64,000 nt of DNA from Hyphomicrobiaceae bacterium (GTDB taxonomy: Bacteria; Pseudomonadota; Alphaproteobacteria; Rhizobiales; Hyphomicrobiaceae): positions 124,001-188,000 of the forward strand of contig JALHMC010000001.1 in NCBI GenBank assembly GCA_022844225.1, written 5' to 3'. The notes beneath the pieces were generated by a model. The model worked only from the letters and a program-made list of their open reading frames with translations, searched no databases and was not told where the DNA came from. Below, piece after piece: positions 60,619-64,000 of the stretch. Made by a program: the position numbers and the translations under genes. Each line of letters begins with the position of its first letter. Position 1 is the first letter of the stretch.

Positions 60619-61392
60619 CTATGGCGTTGGCTCCCAGGCCCTTCCCGACAGTCGGGCAATCTCGGTCATGATTCGATCGTGCCAAGCCCTTACGTTTGCC
60701 CGTGTGACACTATTCGAGACGTGCGCTGTGGGATGCATGGGTGGCCCGAATTCTAACGCCAATTGAGGCCGCCGGGCATCGCCGCCGACAATCCGGATAC
60801 CGCCCGGAATGACGGGAACGCCAGCCTCGAGTGACAAGCGGGCTGCCCCCAGCCGACCGCGAAGTAGACGCGCGGGATCGCGATTGACCGTCCCCTCGGG
60901 AAAGATGCCCACGCTGCGGCCGGCTCTGAGGTGAGCCAGCGCACGGTGGTGAGACGACTCGGCATGGGCATAGAGCGGCTTCAGCGCATTCAGGAAACGG
61001 GGGCGAGCCGATTTTCGCATCACCACAATGGCCCCAGACCGGCGATAGAGCAGGCCTATGCCGGGGATCATCTGAAAGTTCCAATCGGCCAGAAAATGCA
61101 CGCGACGACCACCGCGATAGTACATCAGCAGTGCTGGCAGAGCCACGGCCTCGAAGCGAGTCGTGTGATTTAGGGCGAGCACGAAAGGATCGGCATCGGG
61201 CAGCACATGCTCAAGCCCGCGGATCGACGAAAAGCTCGAGAACAGGACGTATCCCAGCGATCGGGTCAGCGTGCGATCTACGAGGCCGAGGTGCGAAAGA
61301 GGCTGGTGAAAAAGCTCCCTTGTCGTGGGTTGTCGCCACCCAGTCCCAAGGTCAGGCCCGAGGGGGCCTTCATCGCGTTCGATCACCGCCAT
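60619..61392 (-). CDS. PlsC-type lysophospholipid acyltransferase
   Basis: A 257-residue acyltransferase of the 1-acyl-glycerol-3-phosphate acyltransferase family. Motif I reads NHTTRFE, an HX4E in place of the usual HX4D. Motif III is GIFPEGTVNRD, and motif IV is likely GVPVIPGGI. The first 30 residues look soluble. It lies directly upstream of the FeeM-like gene, as in pathways where an O-acyltransferase completes an acylated amino acid (the OlsB/OlsA pattern). The acceptor could be an N-acyl amino acid or a lysophospholipid. The role is inferred from the pair. Confidence 0.85.
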   Translation of the reverse strand: MAVIERDEGPLGPDLGTGWRQPTTRELFHQPLSHLGLVDRTLTRSLGYVLFSSFSSIRGLEHVLPDADPFVLALNHTTRFEAVALPALLMYYRGGRRVHFLADWNFQMIPGIGLLYRRSGAIVVMRKSARPRFLNALKPLYAHAESSHHRALAHLRAGRSVGIFPEGTVNRDPARLLRGRLGAARLSLEAGVPVIPGGIRIVGGDARRPQLALEFGPPMHPTAHVSNSVTRANVRAWHDRIMTEIARLSGRAWEPTP

Positions 61393-61447
61393 CGGTGCTG
61401 GCCCGGCGAAACGTGGCTTCCTTTCTGATAGACGGAGCAGAGCCGGT

Positions 61448-61780
61448 TCAGCCGCTTCGCGCGCTGTCGTCGATCGGACTTTGCTTTTGCTGCCATATCA
61501 GTTGGATGTTTCGAACGTAGATGAGCAGACCCATACCCTGCCCCAACATGAAGACGGGATCGAGACGGTAGACGGCATAGGCGAAAAGCAGCACGCCACC
61601 TCCGAGCGAAAAATACCAGAACACTTCGGGCACAATCGACTTCTTTGCGCGCTCGCTCGCGATCCACTGAAGGATGAAGCGCATCGAAAACATGATTTGC
61701 GCAACGAAGCCGACCGTCAGCCAGACGAGTTCCGTCGTTGAGACTGAGGCCCACCAGGCGGCGAGCTTGGCGGCTGTCAT
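61448..61780 (-). CDS. LAB_N domain small membrane protein
   Basis: A 110-residue protein with three predicted helices. It has the lipid-A-disaccharide-synthase N-terminal (LAB_N) pattern: VGFVAQIMFSMRFILQWIAS, VPEVFWYFSLGGGVLLFAY and GQGMGLLIYVRNIQLI. It does not contain the LpxB catalytic domain. Such proteins usually sit with GT2 and ArnT-type transferases for lipid A modification. ATG 61780 is the start that opens the first helix. It lies between the PlsC and GT2 genes on the same strand. Confidence 0.88.
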   Translation of the reverse strand: MTAAKLAAWWASVSTTELVWLTVGFVAQIMFSMRFILQWIASERAKKSIVPEVFWYFSLGGGVLLFAYAVYRLDPVFMLGQGMGLLIYVRNIQLIWQQKQSPIDDSARSG

Positions 61781-61871
61781 GGCATCAGTCTCCGGCAACG
61801 GGACGGCACGCAGAACCTTGTGACAGCGGCGCATTGCCATGGCCGCTCGCTGCAATCAGAGGACATGCGCC

Positions 61872-62684
61872 TCACGGTAGTTCGCTCTGGCCGGTCCGGC
61901 GCGTTGGCTCGGTCGCCCGTTTCATCCGGCTCACAATCTCGGACACATGACGGCCTTCGGGCAGATCCTCGACGATCGGCGGCACCTTCGTGCGTCGCCT
62001 GATCCACGAGACGCCGATCAGATCATAGATGCCGACCAGGGCCCGACCCAGATTTGTGTACTTCGACTTGCCGGCCAGCCGAGGTCGGTCATTCACGGGC
62101 TCGTAGGCAACCTCATGACCATACGTGATAAAGAGGGCGGGCAGGTAGCGATGCATCGATGTGAAGTAAGGCAGCCTCAGGAACGCCTCTCGCCAGTAGA
62201 CCTTGATGCCGCAGCCTGTGTCCGGACAGTCGTCCTTCAGAACACGGTCACGCAGCCAGTTCGCAAATCGCGAGGCGAGCCGCTTCGAGCCTTCGGCCTT
62301 GCGATCCGTGCGGATCCCCCCGACCAGCGCCGGTCCATTGGTACCGGGAGCGGCGAGCCGAGCGACCAGCCTCGGGATATCCGCAGGATCGTTCTGACCG
62401 TCGCCGTCCATGGTGGCGATGACAGGGCTCGAAGCCGCCAATATGCCGGTGCGCATGGCGGCACTCTGCCCGCTGCGCTCGCCGTGGCGCAGATAGCGCA
62501 ATCCACTCATGGCTCCCCGCGCTATCAAGGCCTTGACCTCGCTCCCGGTGCCGTCCTCGCTGCAGTCGTCAACGACGATGACCTCGGCCAGCACCTCGGC
62601 CGGCACAAGCGCATAGGTCTCCTCGACCAGGCGTCCGATATTGCCGGCCTCGTTGAGTGCTGGAATCACCACCGTGACGCGCAT
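61872..62684 (-). CDS. Dolichol-phosphate-mannosyltransferase-like GT2
   Basis: A 270-residue family 2 glycosyltransferase that would make a polyprenyl-phosphate sugar donor. It shows VTVVIPALNEAGNIGRLVEE, VIVVDDCSEDGT, ATMDGDGQNDP, and the DPM/ArnC-like CPDTGCGIKVYWREAF and SMHRYLPALF. No C-terminal helices are clear, so it may lack its own anchor and use the adjacent LAB_N protein. ATG 62684 starts the fold; GGGAG lies about 12 bases upstream. It is divergent from the ArnT-type gene. By analogy with RgtE-like enzymes the sugar could be galacturonic acid, but this is inference. Confidence 0.87.
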   Translation of the reverse strand: MRVTVVIPALNEAGNIGRLVEETYALVPAEVLAEVIVVDDCSEDGTGSEVKALIARGAMSGLRYLRHGERSGQSAAMRTGILAASSPVIATMDGDGQNDPADIPRLVARLAAPGTNGPALVGGIRTDRKAEGSKRLASRFANWLRDRVLKDDCPDTGCGIKVYWREAFLRLPYFTSMHRYLPALFITYGHEVAYEPVNDRPRLAGKSKYTNLGRALVGIYDLIGVSWIRRRTKVPPIVEDLPEGRHVSEIVSRMKRATEPTRRTGQSELP

Positions 62685-63012
62685 GGTGCTCGTGCTCCCG
62701 AACTCGTAGCGGCCGAGCCTGCCGACCGGTGCTTCGCATTCGGCATTGCACAGGCCCGGGACGCGGCCCATGCGCCGACCTGACGCGGTGCTGCCCTTTC
62801 CACGGCTTTGATCGCATCAACGCCAGATAACCGTCGCGTGAAGGCCCCCATTCCGCCAAAGCATCGCGGCACTCGAGACCACCTTTCAGGCTTTCATGCG
62901 GCGAGCCGACGCGGTAAACGACCCGGCAGACGGCCGGGCGGGAGATCGCGTCATCGGGCCGGCAGGAACGTACCGTGCGGCGCATTGCCGCCAACAAGGA
63001 CGAAATCCGAGC
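62685..63012. other. Divergent intergenic region between GT2 and ArnT-type genes
   Basis: 328 bases without a recognised gene. It should contain promoters for both neighbours, but no -35/-10 pair with good spacing stood out. No stem-loop, repeat or RNA gene was recognised. Short open frames here have no ribosome site or known domain. Confidence 0.55.
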
Positions 63013-64000
63013 ATGAGACGCGCGCTGGCGGCGCCTGAACTGCAAACCGAGCGGCTGGCCGCGGTGCCGATGCTCCTGCTCGCTCTCGGCGCGCTACTGG
63101 CGTGGCGTCTGGTTGCTCTGGCCATGAATGGCACGGATCTCTTCTTCGATGAAGCACAGTACTGGAGTTGGGCTCAGACGCCGGCGTTCGGCTATTATTC
63201 GAAGCCCCCACTGGTGGCAGCGCTCATCGGAGCCGCCGGGGCCGTGTGCGGTGATGGCACGTTCTGCGTGCGTGTCGCCTCGCCGATCCTGCATACGCTG
63301 ACCGCGGTCCTCGTCTTTCTGATCGGACGACGCCTCTTTGACGATCGGATCGGGCTTTGGGCCGCCCTTACCTTTGCCACGTTACCGGGTGTATCCCTCT
63401 CGGCGGGTATCATCTCGACCGATGTTCCACTTCTCGCGGCATGGGCACTGTCTCTCCTCGGACTGGTGGGTCTGCTACAGGCGCGCCAGAGCTGGGCGCC
63501 CGCAGTTGCCCTGGGACTGGGCTTAGGACTCGGCCTCAACGCCAAGTATGCGATGGCGTTTTTTCCCCTGTCGCTTGCCGTTTGGATGATAGCGACACCG
63601 TCGGCACGCCCGCTCCTCCGGGATCCTCGGCTATGGGCGGCTCTGGCGCTCGGGGCAGCCATAATCGCACCGAACCTCGCCTGGAATGCCGCCAACAAGT
63701 TCGCGACGTTCACCCACACCGCCGACAACGCAAAATGGGGCGGGTCGCTACTCAAGCCCGGCAAGGCGCTCGAATTCCTGGCCGCCCAACTTGCGGTTTT
63801 CGGCCCGATCCTGCTCGCCGGGCTGGTGCTGACCTTGCATCGCGGATGGAAGAACGGCCTTGCGGCAGCAGACCGGATGCTCGTCTGCTTCACCGTTCCC
63901 GTCATCGCTGTCATAGCGACTCAAGCCTTCGTGTCACGCGCGCATGCGAATTGGGCGGCGACCGCTTACGTCGCGGCAAGCATCCTTGTTCCCGCGACAC
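63013..64000 (+). CDS. ArnT/PMT-type membrane glycosyltransferase, 3' end cut by window edge
   Basis: The first 329 codons of a family 39/83-type membrane glycosyltransferase (dolichyl-phosphate-mannose mannosyltransferase-like). The first periplasmic loop carries FFDEAQYWSWAQ, with acidic residues typical of the ArnT/RgtA group, followed by YYSKPPLVAAL and many hydrophobic segments. It would use a polyprenyl-phosphate sugar to decorate lipid A, LPS or protein in the periplasm. The frame is still open at base 64000. Together with the divergent GT2 and LAB_N genes it forms a complete donor-plus-transferase set. Confidence 0.88.
   Translation, partial: MRRALAAPELQTERLAAVPMLLLALGALLAWRLVALAMNGTDLFFDEAQYWSWAQTPAFGYYSKPPLVAALIGAAGAVCGDGTFCVRVASPILHTLTAVLVFLIGRRLFDDRIGLWAALTFATLPGVSLSAGIISTDVPLLAAWALSLLGLVGLLQARQSWAPAVALGLGLGLGLNAKYAMAFFPLSLAVWMIATPSARPLLRDPRLWAALALGAAIIAPNLAWNAANKFATFTHTADNAKWGGSLLKPGKALEFLAAQLAVFGPILLAGLVLTLHRGWKNGLAAADRMLVCFTVPVIAVIATQAFVSRAHANWAATAYVAASILVPAT

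Noticed and set aside
1-64000. CRISPR arrays, tRNA or rRNA genes, insertion sequences, prophage or conjugation genes
   Set aside because: Reading through the window by eye found no regularly spaced repeats, tRNA-like folds, transposases, integrases or phage genes. A covariance-model or repeat search could not be run.

Overview
The window is GC-rich, gene-dense bacterial DNA. It carries 61 recognisable protein genes, two of them cut by the window edges. No rRNA, tRNA, CRISPR array, insertion sequence or prophage gene was seen. Gene content (rpmH-rnpA-yidC-engB order, a DUF6455 protein, LAB_N and ArnT-type glycosyltransferases, a MocA-type fusion, TRAP and CaiB/LLM genes) points to an alphaproteobacterium, most likely Hyphomicrobiales. 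That placement is inferred from gene families, not from a phylogeny.

Layout, left to right. 1-1077: a patatin-like phospholipase that runs off the left edge. 1136-7489 (minus): a vitamin B12 block. A cobalamin riboswitch at 6203-6420 precedes btuB (TonB-dependent receptor), btuF, btuC and btuD, which form one tightly packed, partly overlapping operon. meaB, the GTPase that guards B12-dependent methylmalonyl-CoA mutase, lies just upstream. 7563-9621: an M48 metalloprotease and a divergent FHA-cyclase signalling protein. 9646-13313 (minus): the housekeeping operon rpmH-rnpA-yidC-engB, with a textbook -35/-10 promoter. 13521-18237 (plus): a coupled set of DUF547 protein, TVP38 membrane protein, mercuric-reductase-like flavoprotein and orphan histidine kinase. 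18329-24433: small-barrel and DUF421 proteins (the latter with a 13-base C run), a molybdenum-cofactor fusion protein, a PRMT-like methyltransferase, a DUF6455 protein and an MFS exporter.

24456-31752 (mostly minus): a small membrane protein, chorismate mutase, an AlkP-superfamily hydrolase (plus strand), and an operon that reads dctP-dctQ-dctM-SnoaL-like-LLM oxidoreductase-sfsA. 31951-38598 (plus): CinA-like protein, Old Yellow Enzyme-like reductase, two divergent crotonases, a CaiB-type CoA transferase and a gamma-glutamyltransferase. The TRAP uptake genes face this set, so the two together look like uptake plus CoA-dependent breakdown of an unidentified organic acid. 38967-47385 (plus): acylphosphatase, a small periplasmic protein, UvrD/PcrA helicase, a MacAB-type ABC exporter, an SDR and a glutamine amidotransferase.

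47586-64000 is mixed: a second LLM oxidoreductase, a cellulose-synthase-like GT2, a solute-binding protein, serB, two small membrane proteins, a secreted caspase-fold protein, two small monooxygenase-like proteins, an SLC13-type transporter, a zinc alcohol dehydrogenase and yqeY. It then has a FeeM-like N-acyltransferase paired with a PlsC acyltransferase, which looks like an aminolipid pathway. At the right edge is a LAB_N, GT2 and ArnT-type set, which looks like lipid A or LPS glycosylation. The observations most worth following up are the PRMT-like enzyme, the DUF547/TVP38/flavoprotein/kinase module, the acyltransferase pair, the caspase-fold protein, and the ribosome-site hairpin beneath the B12 riboswitch.
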